Shown piece after piece: positions 1 through 11,600 of a stretch of 64,000 bases of DNA. Source of the DNA: Branchiostoma floridae. Lineage: Eukaryota > Chordata > Leptocardii > Amphioxiformes > Branchiostomatidae. The stretch lies in contig NC_049992.1 of NCBI RefSeq assembly GCF_000003815.2, forward strand, positions 12,228,957-12,292,956, given 5' to 3'. The number at the start of each line of letters is the position of its first letter. The stretch's first letter is position 1. Position numbers and translations under genes: made by a program. Below the pieces are notes generated by a model that did no database searches, was not told the DNA's origin, and saw only the letters and a program-made list of their open reading frames with translations.

Positions 1-3000
1 GCCCATGTACTGTATTGTGCTTTGGGGAGGAATACCACCGGTACGCTACTCGTTCTCGTTGAAATGTAAAAAATGGCATTTTTTTGGTCGAAAAATAAAC
101 CGGCTTTATTTTCAGTGAAAACTGCCTGGTTGTTTAAGAAAATTCCTCTTTTTAACCATAGCCAAAAACGTATTAATTTCGGTCCTATTGGCAATATATT
201 ACTGGGCAGGTAACAAACGTTACCGGTAACGTTTGTTACAACAGTAAACTTAACCCCTTTTCTTCAAAATGATTAATATTATAATATATAACGAGCCTTG
301 AGTGTATGACGATGTGTGTATGACCTTCGGTGGCTGTTCGTTTTTTAATTATTCACATCATCATTGATGTTGTGTTTTCAGGAGCTGACGGAAACTACAG
401 GAGTTCAAGTTTTTACACAAGGACTCTGCGTGCCAAACACCTGTAACGATTCTGATGTTAGACTTCTCACAGGCACAGGTGAGAAGTTTAGACGTATTAC
501 CTGATTTCAATAAGGAATCCACTTTGAAGATTAGCTATTTCTTCTTGTTTTTATACATAAATCTACAGCTATTATTTGAAACTATTTTCTTGGCTGGTTC
601 TTCAGAAGTGTTGTCCACCTTTTACATAACATTATCTTTATTGACACGACAAAAGTACAGCGACTTTCGCAAGGTCTACATGTATAACAACTACTTACAG
701 TACATGACCAAACGGTCTACATAGTGATCCTGTATTGTCTTCATTCTGTTTACTGTTAGGTCTCCTTGGTATAAAACCAATGCCCAGTTGGATTCCGGGA
801 GTAGTTCTCTGTCAGCGGGAAGAAGAGTACGCTAGTTACAGTGTCGCTGCCATCGTTGCAATGTAAGATAACGTTAACATTTCTACATTTCCCAACAACA
901 ACAACGGCGATATCAGCACGCTTCATATAGTATATACCAATCATAGAAAACACCTGTCCAGCTTTTAGAATTGGAAAAGTAATTATAAGATATGAGGTTT
1001 AGTTTATACGTATGGACGCTATGTATATTGGATGAATATGAAGTCTATGGTAACTCATCTCATAAAAGGTAGACAGTTAATGATTAATGAAGACAATTTG
1101 TGTAACATACATTCGAATAATTCCACCAGGTGTCACTACACCGCCACCTCAAAAAACGTTGTTATAGAGGCCTTCTCAAGATTGTCTTCAACACCTAAAT
1201 ATCTGAATTGTGTTACTTTTAGGATATTTAACATTCGGTGTTCAAGGCAATCTTGGGAAGACCTCTATACTAACGTTTTTTGAGGTGGCGGTATTATGAC
1301 ACCTGGTTGAATTATGATAGTCGATGTTAACAGGTTGTCATATTGAATTGTAAAAGCCCCAACAGCGCAAAATGTCAAGCATGGCACAGGGCACGTACAT
1401 GAAGCGTATTTTTACACTTTCAGAACCATCGTCTCAGTCATACTTCTCATATTGTTCATCTCTACCCTGTACGAGCTCTTCATTAACGTCTGTTTCTCAG
1501 AGGAACGAATGAAAGCTTTTACCAGCAGTAAGTATAGTCAAATGTTAGTCTTCTATCAATTCATTTCTGCGTCGCATATTTCTACACCAATCGTTAGTGC
1601 GCACACTTGTCGCAGCGTTCTCCTTGTCAGTCAACTACGATATTCTTGCAGGTAAGACTGGTCGGTTCTTTCTGTCCTTCTCTGTGTACTCCAACACCAA
1701 GAAGGTGTTCAACACATACCAGCCGCCAGGGCAACTTCCGGCGCTTCACGGCATTCGGGTCATCAGCACTTTGTGGATCATCTATGGACACACGGACAGT
1801 TTTGCTTCTGCTTCAGCAACAAGTAAGATGGTTTTATCGATCACACACTTACACATTTGCAGTGTCGATCTACATCAGAACAAAATGGGCCTACCCTTAG
1901 CTTGCTTTTATACGAACTTTGCCGTGAAAACGGTACAATTTAAATCCCGTTTGAACACCTGATGAAGGATGTAGTATTACACGCCATTACCCCTACCTCT
2001 CTGCAGTTAACAACAGGGAGAAGGTAGAATTCTACTCGGAGTGGTGGGCGTTCATAAGACTGAGCATGGATAAGTCTGTGGACACATTTCTCCTCCTAAG
2101 GTAAACGAACAAATACTTCATGCTAGGGCTTTTCACATGAGGGTATTCACAGATCTCATCATCATCATCTTAAACTTGGTACTAGGAACCACATTTTGCG
2201 ACGAGCTCGGTAAGCTGTTAATCTTAAGTGTTGTGGAGGTTGTACGGACAGTAATGATATCCTGTTGTATCTGTGTCTAAATTATATGCATGAAATAAAG
2301 TAACAAAACAACCACATGCATGCTAATTTCAAGAGCCAACGCCCTTCAAATTCTTCAGAGCAATTATGACTGATTTACTTTGCACTGCAGCCAGATGTCG
2401 CTGTTAACAATGCAGTAAACGTAAAGCATTGTCACATATCAAGACACTGTAAAACATACCCAAGTGTCTTTGAACATGTTAAAATATAGAATTCTTGGTG
2501 TATCACAGTGCGCTGCTGGTGTCCTACCTGTTCATGAAGCAGCTGAAGAAGAATGGCGGCTCCTTTACTGGGAAGGACCTGCTTCTTCACTACCTGCACC
2601 GTTACTGGAGGTAAGAATCTTTTCCCGGCTGTTTTCTGGTCGTTAGAATGCATATGTGCTGGACTTTGGGGATTCCCTTTTTACGCATACAATTGGTGTT
2701 GTTGCCAGTTGATGATGTAAAATATTGATGCTTTATTTTGCACATTGATAAGCAGTCTTACGACACACGCTTTACGTCTTTCATATAGCGAGTGGACAAG
2801 CAAAATAGCTATTCAGTTTCCTATGTCCAAGTTATCTAAAGATCAATACTTACCTGACTTTGTCCTCTGTTCTCAGGTTGACTCCTGTGTACGCCTTCCT
2901 CATCATGATCTATGCTTGCCTACTGGACTACATGGGGACGGGACCCGCCTGGAAAAACTTCGGCACGGGGTGTGATACGTACTTCTGGCCAAATCTCTTA

Positions 3001-6000
3001 TACATCAACAACTGGTTCGGTGGTGGCTTGGAGGTGATTATGAAAAAAAGTTTATTTGGAATAATTGATCAATATTACAACTTTCTTTTAACAGAGCAAG
3101 TTGGAATGCTATCAATAGGTCTATCAACTCTCTGAGAACTTATATTCCTTAGCTTTGGTGCTAATTGTGCCAGTTAATTATAGTAATGAAAAACCCACAA
3201 CAGAAATGGTGGAAACAATGAGCAAACCTACGTACCGTGTACCATGTACTTTTTCTCTCGAAGAAATATATAATCCTCTTGCATGGAAATTTTATTGTAT
3301 AAATAGAACACAACTATTACAGTCGGTTGCTAATGATGAAAATGCAGGAAACCGGGATCTGTCACCACAATAAAATATTTTGTGCCCAATCCACAGTGTT
3401 TCGGCTGGGCGTGGTACCTCGGTGTGGACATGCAGCTGTACGTCATAGCTCCGGGCCTACTGATTCTACTCTACAAGTAAGAGTAATTAAGGGTCGCATC
3501 TTGGCATTGATATGGTCCAAACCTGGACGGTAATTGTTTAAAGAAGCAATACTCATTACCGTGATGTTAAAACTCTAAGATTTTGTCAAACCTCCTTGCT
3601 CAGAAAAAAACATTGTGCAGCCTTTCCAGAGACTCGTAATTAAATCTTCATACAGTTACACTTACAGACAGTTTCTCCCTGAATTTCAGAAAACCGAAGT
3701 TGGGGCTGGCTTTGATAATCACCCTTCTCACAGGAAGTATGGTTGCGTCCGGTCTCATACAGCATTTCTTAGTTAAGTGAGTACCTTTATACTTACTCAC
3801 AGCGATTGGCTCTTTATACGTTTAGCACGATAATTCGTTTATCGACCGTTTCTACCGTGCAAGTGACATTGCCTCGAGCAGTATTATCTCTTCATGTGCA
3901 GAAGCAGGACAGTAAGTTGATGACTTTTATTTTTATTAATCTCCAGGAATATCCTACGGTAGCATAAGATAGTATTAACAGCTGGCAGATGAGTGAAGCC
4001 GGCCTAGGAATGTGTTTGCTACCGGTGCCCGTCTGACTCCCTTTCGCCGGCTATACCCATTGACGAGCTTTAATGCTATATCTTATGGCACCGTAGGATC
4101 TGCATTTTGGAGATTAGTCTTTGGATGTGATGAATTAACACAGGTCACGGGCTTTCTATATAAACCGAGCGCTGTTAAATGGAAATAAAGATTTTGATGC
4201 AGCTGATGTTGAAAATAAACTCAGTGTGATGAAAGTACTTTCATCATTCAAAATTGCATTCATCTTTACGATAGTAAACTAAGTAAAGATACAAAAGCTC
4301 ATCATTTAGAGGTGATTTGTATTAAGTATTCCGTGGCAAGTAAAGTGTTGTTTCTTGTGTTAAGCTCCCAATATCCTCCACTCTAATGGTCATTTGCAAT
4401 AGAATGTTGGGCCAGGAGTATTTTACAACGGTGTACACTGTGACCTTCACCCGTATGGGACCATACATGGTTGGACTACTCATGGGCTACATCCTCTTCA
4501 AGACCGACCGCAAAGTACCCAACACACGTCGCACAAAGGTATTTCAGTTCACGCGTGCTTAAAAAAGGAATAATAATAATCATCACCATCTGGTGTATTT
4601 TGCTAGCAAGTAGGTAACCAAAGAATAGAAGAGCATTCCTTAGAATCCGATACCCTTTCAGAAAAGAGTAACGTTGGGAGGTGACTTTGTTAAATACGAT
4701 CTTGGATGAAGGTTTTTGTGAGCACATTATTGCGGACATGATTCATGTCATGAATTGTAATTTGAGGTATTTTGTACACTAACAACCTTTTTCTACTCAT
4801 ACGTGCCGACCTGAAGAAAATGATTAATCAGCGCTCTCATATAGAGATATTTTAGGCATTACAACGTTTTTCAATGTTAATATGTGAATAGATGACACCA
4901 TTGCTGCCAACGTTCCTTCACCAGGTGCTGATGCTGTTGGGTTGGGTCCTTGCGTCATCCACTGCCCTGCTGTTTGTGGTTCTCGTCGACCAAAGTCCGG
5001 CCTTCGTGACGTTTGACAGGACCATGTTTTCCTATGCTGTGGCCTGGGTCGTGTTTGCTTGTAGTGTTGGATATGGAGGTACGAGATTGGATACTTTTAG
5101 ATGATGGAGTGGAGATAAAAACAATTTCTCTACGTTGAAGACCAAAGCCATACATGGCCTCAACATACATCGACTACACATCGCAATTCCTCCATGTATA
5201 TGTATGTGGTCACAATATCAGCTAGTTAGCTGCCTAGTGACCGCATTGTATTGTTTTTGTTGCACTAATTTCAATAAAGTAAGTAACCTATAACCATAAC
5301 CATAACCATAGCATATACTGACTGGTGCAACAACATCAGAAAGACCTCTGACTTTACACATCATTACTGTCTCCATAGTCTCTCCAGGACATCTAGCCCG
5401 TGGGCATTGCCAGGTTAGCTTTAGTACTGGGCATCATTGACCAATGTACTTACTAGTATTTTGGCTTAATTTTAGTTTTAGTTTTCCTGTGCTGTGGCCT
5501 GGGTTGTCCAATGTTTAACAAAAGTAAATTGTACTTGTGTGTGATTAAGATTATCCATCCCACCCCGTCGTTAGGTATCATCACGGAGTTCCTGTCCTGG
5601 AGCGGGTGGGTGCCGTTGAGTCGCCTGACTTACACTGCGTACCTCGTGCACCCCATCATCATGCATGTCTACGTCATGTCCCTCAAGGCCCTGCTGCTCT
5701 ACTCGGCTACTAACTGGGTGAGACACCATGCCATCAACTAACACAACTCATTATTGAGTATGCTACTCAGATTACAACTGAAATTACCTTTGGAGCGACA
5801 CATATCATCAAAAATTTGTTTTAAAACGTTTCATACATGTGTTCCATTGATATCCATCATTCATTTACATTATGCAGTGGTTCTACTTCATTGCGTACTC
5901 CTTCATGGCCTTCCTGTGCGGCTTCGTTGCCTCCATCATGGTGGAGTTCCCGTTCTTCGGGCTTGAGAAGCTGATCTTCCCCCAGCGCAGAGGCAGGGAC

Positions 6001-6416
6001 AGATCTAAGGCATCAAACAACGTGACTAATGATGGACCTGGCAACCAAGATCTTGAACTCGGTACACTCGGAGTTTCCTGTATCGCGGCAAATCAGTCAA
6101 ATACTGTTCGCTATTAGCCTGGGTACCATCATCTTCTCCCATGCTAATCCGCGGTTCAGAAGTAAAATAAAATGAGTAGGTAAGTAGTAAACTACAGAGG
6201 ATGGTACCCAGGCCAGTTCGCTACTAAGCGTATTCCGTTGGCAATCTGTTGAGATTCTAACGTCGCCTATCGGTTCATGTGTTTTACATTTGTTTTTTTC
6301 CAGAAGAATGTGGGCGTCTGCATGACCACCCAGTCAATCACAACGATGTAGAAATCAAAGGACCGATGGCGGTAATAGAGAGCCAAGACCACCAGCCGAC
6401 GAACACTTCTTCTTAA
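1..6416 (+). CDS. NRF-6-like acyltransferase-3 membrane protein, copy 1 (5' end outside window)
   Basis: Fifteen exons can be joined with GT/AG splice sites: <1-40, 382-478, 760-862, 1424-1527, 1652-1822, 2007-2100, 2509-2610, 2877-3033, 3397-3476, 3690-3776, 4403-4538, 4925-5078, 5575-5717, 5878-6061, 6304-6416. After the first partial exon they total 1725 nt (574 codons plus stop) without an internal stop. The N-terminal part carries the cysteine-containing NRF domain (GLCVPNTC). The acyltransferase-3 (nose resistant to fluoxetine) region follows from exon 1652-1822, with the family's R-x10-H pair in IRVISTLWIIYGH and many hydrophobic segments. Family members are multi-pass membrane proteins that are thought to move or acylate lipids; the substrate here is unknown. 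Compared with copies 2 and 3, exon 4925-5078 is shorter by 10 and 9 codons. The signal-peptide exon lies upstream of the window. If the last intron is retained the frame stops at 6117 instead, giving a different C-terminus. Confidence 0.9.
210..239. repeat. 30-bp perfect palindrome
   Basis: The half-site GTAACAAACGTTACC is followed immediately by its exact reverse complement, with no spacer. It sits in the first visible intron of NRF-like copy 1 and no coding role is apparent. Confidence 0.9.
1105..1330. mobile_element. Fold-back MITE-like element
   Basis: Two arms of about 75 nt are inverted copies of each other. The left arm begins near 1121 (ACCAGGTGTCACTACACCGC) and the right arm ends near 1310. 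Both contain CCGCCACCTCAAAAAACGTT, in opposite orientation. The element lies in the intron between exons 760-862 and 1424-1527 of NRF-like copy 1. It has no coding capacity and looks like a non-autonomous DNA transposon. Confidence 0.75.
3936..4118. mobile_element. Fold-back MITE-like element
   Basis: Left arm 3936-3971 contains ATCCTACGGTAGCATAAGAT, and right arm 4076-4118 contains its imperfect reverse complement, including a shared outer TAATCTCCA. It lies in an intron of NRF-like copy 1 (3777-4402). It is non-coding and about 180 bp long. Confidence 0.75.
5481..5507 (+). pseudogene. Exon fragment relic of an NRF-6-like paralogue inside an intron
   Basis: These 27 bases match the middle of the exon at 4925-5078 (encoding MFSxAVAWVV), but with the TGTGCTG variant found in copies 2 and 3 rather than the TATGCTG of copy 1's own exon. 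The fragment runs straight into intron sequence that is shared with the intron upstream of exon 17545-17687 in copy 2. It appears to be a rearrangement scar left by exchange between paralogues. Confidence 0.6.
6106..6228. mobile_element. Short MITE with 8-bp target-site duplication
   Basis: GCCTGGGTACCATC at 6117-6130 and its exact reverse complement at 6200-6213 form terminal inverted repeats, flanked by direct repeats GTTCGCTA at 6106-6113 and 6216-6223. The element lies in the last intron of NRF-like copy 1 and supplies the TAG that ends the intron-retained reading frame. Confidence 0.75.
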
Positions 6417-8685
6417 GCATAAGCACCAACAAAGAGTATCTTTATTTGAACCATAATCCCAATAGTGTGTTAGTACTATATGTGAAAGTGATTTCGATCC
6501 AGTTGAGCTCACTGAAGGGCTATATATATATTTTCTTCACTTTACATGATGGAGAAGAAAGACGCCATGTACAGTATTTACAGGTTAATTGTACCGGGGA
6601 AATTCCCCTCTCCGTCTCTTCGACAAGCACAATGAACAGTGAACCAGAGCTTAACGCCTCAAGGGCTTCCAGTCTTTTGGACGGGACGTTAAGCTGTGGT
6701 TCCGGTAGCGATACAGAAGGGATCGGACTAACGTCTTCTGTTTCCAGAGGCACTGGACCAGTGACGCACCTCTATGTCGGCATGTCGGTAACACCACATT
6801 ATGTTTCTATCATACGTCATTTCCAAACTTTTCTCTTGACAGTCAAGTACAGAATCTAACCACATGGAAGTTTGTTACTGACACTCCATGTCTATTTCTT
6901 GGTTTGCCCAGTTCTGCCGTTCTTGAGTTCAATTAAAACATAATATGCAAATAATAAGATGCAATAATCAGAATTTGTAAGTCAGCCGCAAAATGTTCAT
7001 ATGACTTTTTCTTACTTATGCAAGGTTAATATAACCTCCATGACTTAAGCACGTGTCTAGGTGCTAGTAATTGTTCAATTAAGATCACTTATTCATGCAT
7101 AAAAGTAATGAGGCTGATATAGAACCTCCTTAAGAAAAGGCTGACGTGGTATTTTTTTTGTGCTTCGCCTGGTGTTTTGACATTTTGTTTCCTGTGCTTG
7201 GGAAATATGATATTTGGCGTTATAACTCGTGCTTAACTCATATCTCGAGAAGTAAGCAGAGTTTGCAGCTTACAACTACGCACCAAGAGACCTTTTTAAT
7301 GATACCAAGTTTGACCGACAAGAACACACCCTTAGCCAAGTTGACTGACCTACAGATTTGGACCAAGCCTCTGATATAGAATCTGATGATTGCTAAATAC
7401 CTATAGCTAACGTTTTATTGATAGACCCGAGGAGAAACTTGAGACTACTATATTAATGGGTGGAGACAATGAGTCTGCAACTAAATCACAGAAGAGATTC
7501 ACAGGATGCACGTATATTAATTAAACGTTAGTCAACTTGATGAGAAAAACGTACAGAACTGAGGGGGAGTTGAAAGACAGGACGCGCCCATGGTGGCATA
7601 GGCTGCTGAGAGATCTGATGCAGTAGGGGGGGGGGGGGGGGGGGGGGGGGAAAAAAAAAAAAAGGAGGAAANNNNNNNNNNNNNNNNNNNNNNNNNNNNN
7701 NNNNNNNNNNNNNNNNNNNNNNNNNNNNNNNNNNNNNNNNNNNNNNNNNNNNNNNNNNNNNNNNNNNNNNNGGGGGGGGGGGGGAGAGACAGAAAGAGAG
7801 GAAGAGGAAGTTCCAACAATGCTGTACTTTCTCCGGAAATAAAGTTCGCCAATACAACTCTACTGCAATGGGACATGGACTCTGATTTCCAGTGGAATCG
7901 AAATTGTCACTCCTGTCTACTTGACTGTGAAGATTGGGACCGTGAAAGGAGATCGCGATCGATTGAATCTTTGCGGCAATCACTTTATGCCTCTATATTT
8001 TGATATATAATAACTATGCAAATGTATGCGTTACATGTCAATCTTCAAGTAACTGGGGTGGGAACCTGACGACATACGGGAAACAGTTTTTCTTGGTCAC
8101 ACGGCGGTCCGAAAAACGAACCTGAAATGTAACAGCACATATATTAAGGACTATGTACTTGTACCATTTCAGTTTTGACAGCCGAACAACTACACCACTG
8201 TGTGCCACTCTACCAGGCAATTTACTCTGTATACTAGTATATGTAACGTTAGAGTTTTAAACTAATTTTGTATTTTCTACAAGTTGTAAATGTGATTATG
8301 TCATTTTGTATGCACAAGCATAATTCAGGCTGCCTGCGAGGCTTTGTATGTAGTGTATGCATTTCTGAATAAACCAATTATTATTGAATAAAAACACTGT
8401 GGGTCGGATCCTTATTTAAGTCGCTTCCTTGCGGATCAGTCTGGAAGCAACTTTGCCTAGGCAGGGGTTACACGTTTGGGCGCTTACCGGTTCAAGAAAA
8501 GACCGAGTGAAGTAGAGTCGTATTCATAGTCATTTCTACCAAGTTTTTATAGTTAAACTTACAGAGCATAACGTTACACAAGGCTTCGGATCCGGATTTC
8601 AAAACCCCCAGTGGGAGTCGGCCGCGCGCTCAGGCCTCAGTTTGTACAAAAGGTTAAAGGTCAATAAAAGCCACACGGAATCAAA
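6417..8685. other. Spacer between NRF-like copy 1 and SDF4
   Basis: No gene was recognised. Positions 6565-6780 resemble the body of a tRNA-derived SINE (ACGTTAAGC in both orientations, making a loose fold-back). A homopolymer G/A stretch and a 100-N gap lie at 7627-7784. The final ~100 bases form the GC-rich SDF4 promoter and 5' UTR, with no TATA box. Confidence 0.6.
7672..7771. other. Assembly gap (100 N)
   Basis: A run of exactly 100 N is bracketed by long G and A homopolymers (7627-7671 and 7772-7784). Open frames that cross it are artefacts. Confidence 0.99.
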
Positions 8686-11600
8686 ATGGCGGCGTCCAGG
8701 GGTTGTTTTGGCGTTTGTCGACAGCTTTGGACAATCTTGTGCCTTTATCTCGTCTCCACTGTGGCCTTTCTTGGACTCTGCAGTGTCGTAAGAGCCAGAC
8801 CTCTCGAAATGAAGAACAAAAGTACGTCTAAGAACGCCGAGGACGACAAGCTGAGCCCGCCCGACCACCTGGACGCTGTGCGTATGGAGAGAGACGGCCA
8901 CCTGAACAGAGATTTTCACCAGGAAGTTTTCCTCGGGGAAGAGAAGGATGACATCGAGCAAATCCCGCACCACGTCATCGACGACAGGCTGAAGGAGATA
9001 TTTAAAAGGTTAGGCGGATTTTAGAGTCGTAGCTACAATCTGGAGGATGTACTAGTAGATACATATGTAACGCCATATGCGTGTGTTACAATACAGGTTA
9101 CATCTGAGAAGTTGTTAGGTGAGTTACTATATATATATATCAAGGACGTTATATAAATTTCTATATAATGCCGACCTTGCTATATATGCCTTAGTAACCA
9201 CAGATAAGACATAAGAAGTTGACCGAAGCTATAGTATCAAATTCACAGGCAATAGATATTCGATTTATGGATATAACTTTATATACTAAAGAGCGATATA
9301 CTAAATTTATGATCGTAATTTGTTTGTACTACAAGTTGTAGTGGTACCAGGGCTCGAAATACCCACTTGCCCACTTGAAAATGCAACCACATTTTGCTTT
9401 GTGCAACTTTATTTTAAACCCATGTTGCACACTGCGCAACCTGAAATTTTGCAGTTGGAACACTGCTTTTCCCCACCTACTCAAGTACCTGCATAAGCTT
9501 TTGTATTTATTTTTCGATAACATAAAACATATTACATAGTTACATATAGCTATAAGAAAAGATAATGGATAAGTAGCTGATTTGAAGAAAGTAACAACTT
9601 GAAAGTGGGGCAACCTGAAATGTTGATGATGCAACCTGGCTTCTCCCCCGATCAGGTTTTCACTTGGACACCCTGGCTGAAAAAAGTACTGCTGTACAAT
9701 GAATTTTCCTTACTTGCATAACTATTATATCGATATACTGTACGTTTGTGTGTGCATTTTTAGCTACCTTGAAGATTAGACTTGATAGCTTGACTATGGG
9801 TCACCACCTAATCCTATTCCATATCAATCATTTGAATCAATGATTTCAAAGAATGAATCGAAGGCACTGTCTAGCCCTTGACTTACTACTACTAGTAATT
9901 AACAGTGTTTGGACTTCCTTGCTTTGGTTGAAAGAAGATGATGTTACCACTCAACTGTGGTGCTAAACCTCAAATTTTGCCTGCACTTATCTGTACATGC
10001 AGATGGTATTTTAAGCCGTTACTTTTAACCTGCTGAAACATGTGTAGTATACTTGTCCAGAAAAACGACCACTGGAATAGTCAGGCTTTTCATTTGATGT
10101 CATCTGTCCCATGTTGGATTACCTTGTGTGTCTATGTGAAACACAGGAAACTGTCATTGTTTGATCCAATTACCTGCCAACATGGTTGCTGGGGGATTCA
10201 AATTATAATCATTATGACAATGATATTAATGATACTGATGCACTTCATTATCATCTTTACCCTGAATCTTTACTTTGAGCCACAGCTAGTAGTAGTAGAT
10301 ACCCTCCTTCTGGGTAATGAGGCTGTCCTAGTTGCTTCAGTGGTAGCAGTTAGTAGGTGAAGCAGTGCTCGTACTGGTCTGGAAGATGTTTCCAGTCGCA
10401 TGCTAGTAGAGTTGAACTCGTGCACTGACTTGCTGGAGACTGTGCTAGATGAGAGTTTATTCCACACTGGGGTAACATGTTGGGAAGAAGTGTGTCATCT
10501 ATCCCAAAGTTTAAAGTTGGGTATATTTTTTTATGTCATACCTGTGACGCGAAAACATTCAATACGGGTGTTCCGGACCGGGTTTCCAAGTTGTATCACA
10601 CAGGCCTCCTTCGAGTAAATTAAACTATTTTAAATGGGCCGAATACGGCACAGTTGAAAATTCGAATGCCGGATTCGGACGTTAGAATTGCTGTTGTTAC
10701 AATATTTTGTTCGAGGACACAACATTATCTCAACTTCTGGTGCATTTCGCATCGAAATATGTGTTTTCTCAGGTGGGTATGACATGAATAAAATACAACA
10801 CAGTGTATTCCGTATCACCCGAGGTACCAGCCCGACCGCAGGAAGGATCGCCCGATTGCCAAAGGCTGGAGGGTGATCCAACCTGCGGCAGGGCCGGGAC
10901 CGTATTCTATATTTATTCCACACTGGGGTAACGTGGGGAAGAAGTGTGTCGTCTATCCCAAAGTTTAAAGTTGGGTATTTTTTTTACAGGATAGACGTGG
11001 ATACAGACGGCCTCCTGACCCAACAGGAGCTCCAGGACTGGATACTGAGGAAAACACAGGAACACTTCCAGGAAGCTGAACAGGAGAACAGCAAACACTT
11101 CCAGGAAGTGGACCAGAACAAAGATGGTAGAACAATCATTACTAACTTATATAGTACTGTAGAGTAAGTTAAAGTTATCATACAGCAGGGCTTTAGCCAG
11201 CTCGAAATTTTTTCTGTCAGCCAATTACAATCGTCGCGAAAACCGCGAAAATTAATTAGAAGGACTGAACTGAGACCTNNNNNNNNNNNNNNNNNNNNNN
11301 NNNNNNNNNNNNNNNNNNNNNNNNNNNNNNNNNNNNNNNNNNNNNNNNNNNNNNNNNNNNNNNNNNNNNNNNNNNNNNTACAAGTATGGGCAAAACTAGT
11401 ATCCAATGTCATAAAATTCAGACTGCTAGCAGATTTTGCTACTAATACTGTAAATGAAATGTTCGCGGTGGTTTTATGTTCGCGGTTTTTGCGTTGGCCA
11501 CTTCACCGCGAATTTAAACCACCGCGAAAAGTCCATTTTTCCGCTACCGCAAAATTAAATCCCTGCAAACTTTAATGCATTTACAGTACTTCAAATTTAG

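Noticed and set aside
7528-7983. Open frames crossing the gap at 7672-7771
   Set aside because: They exist only because N and homopolymers translate without stops.
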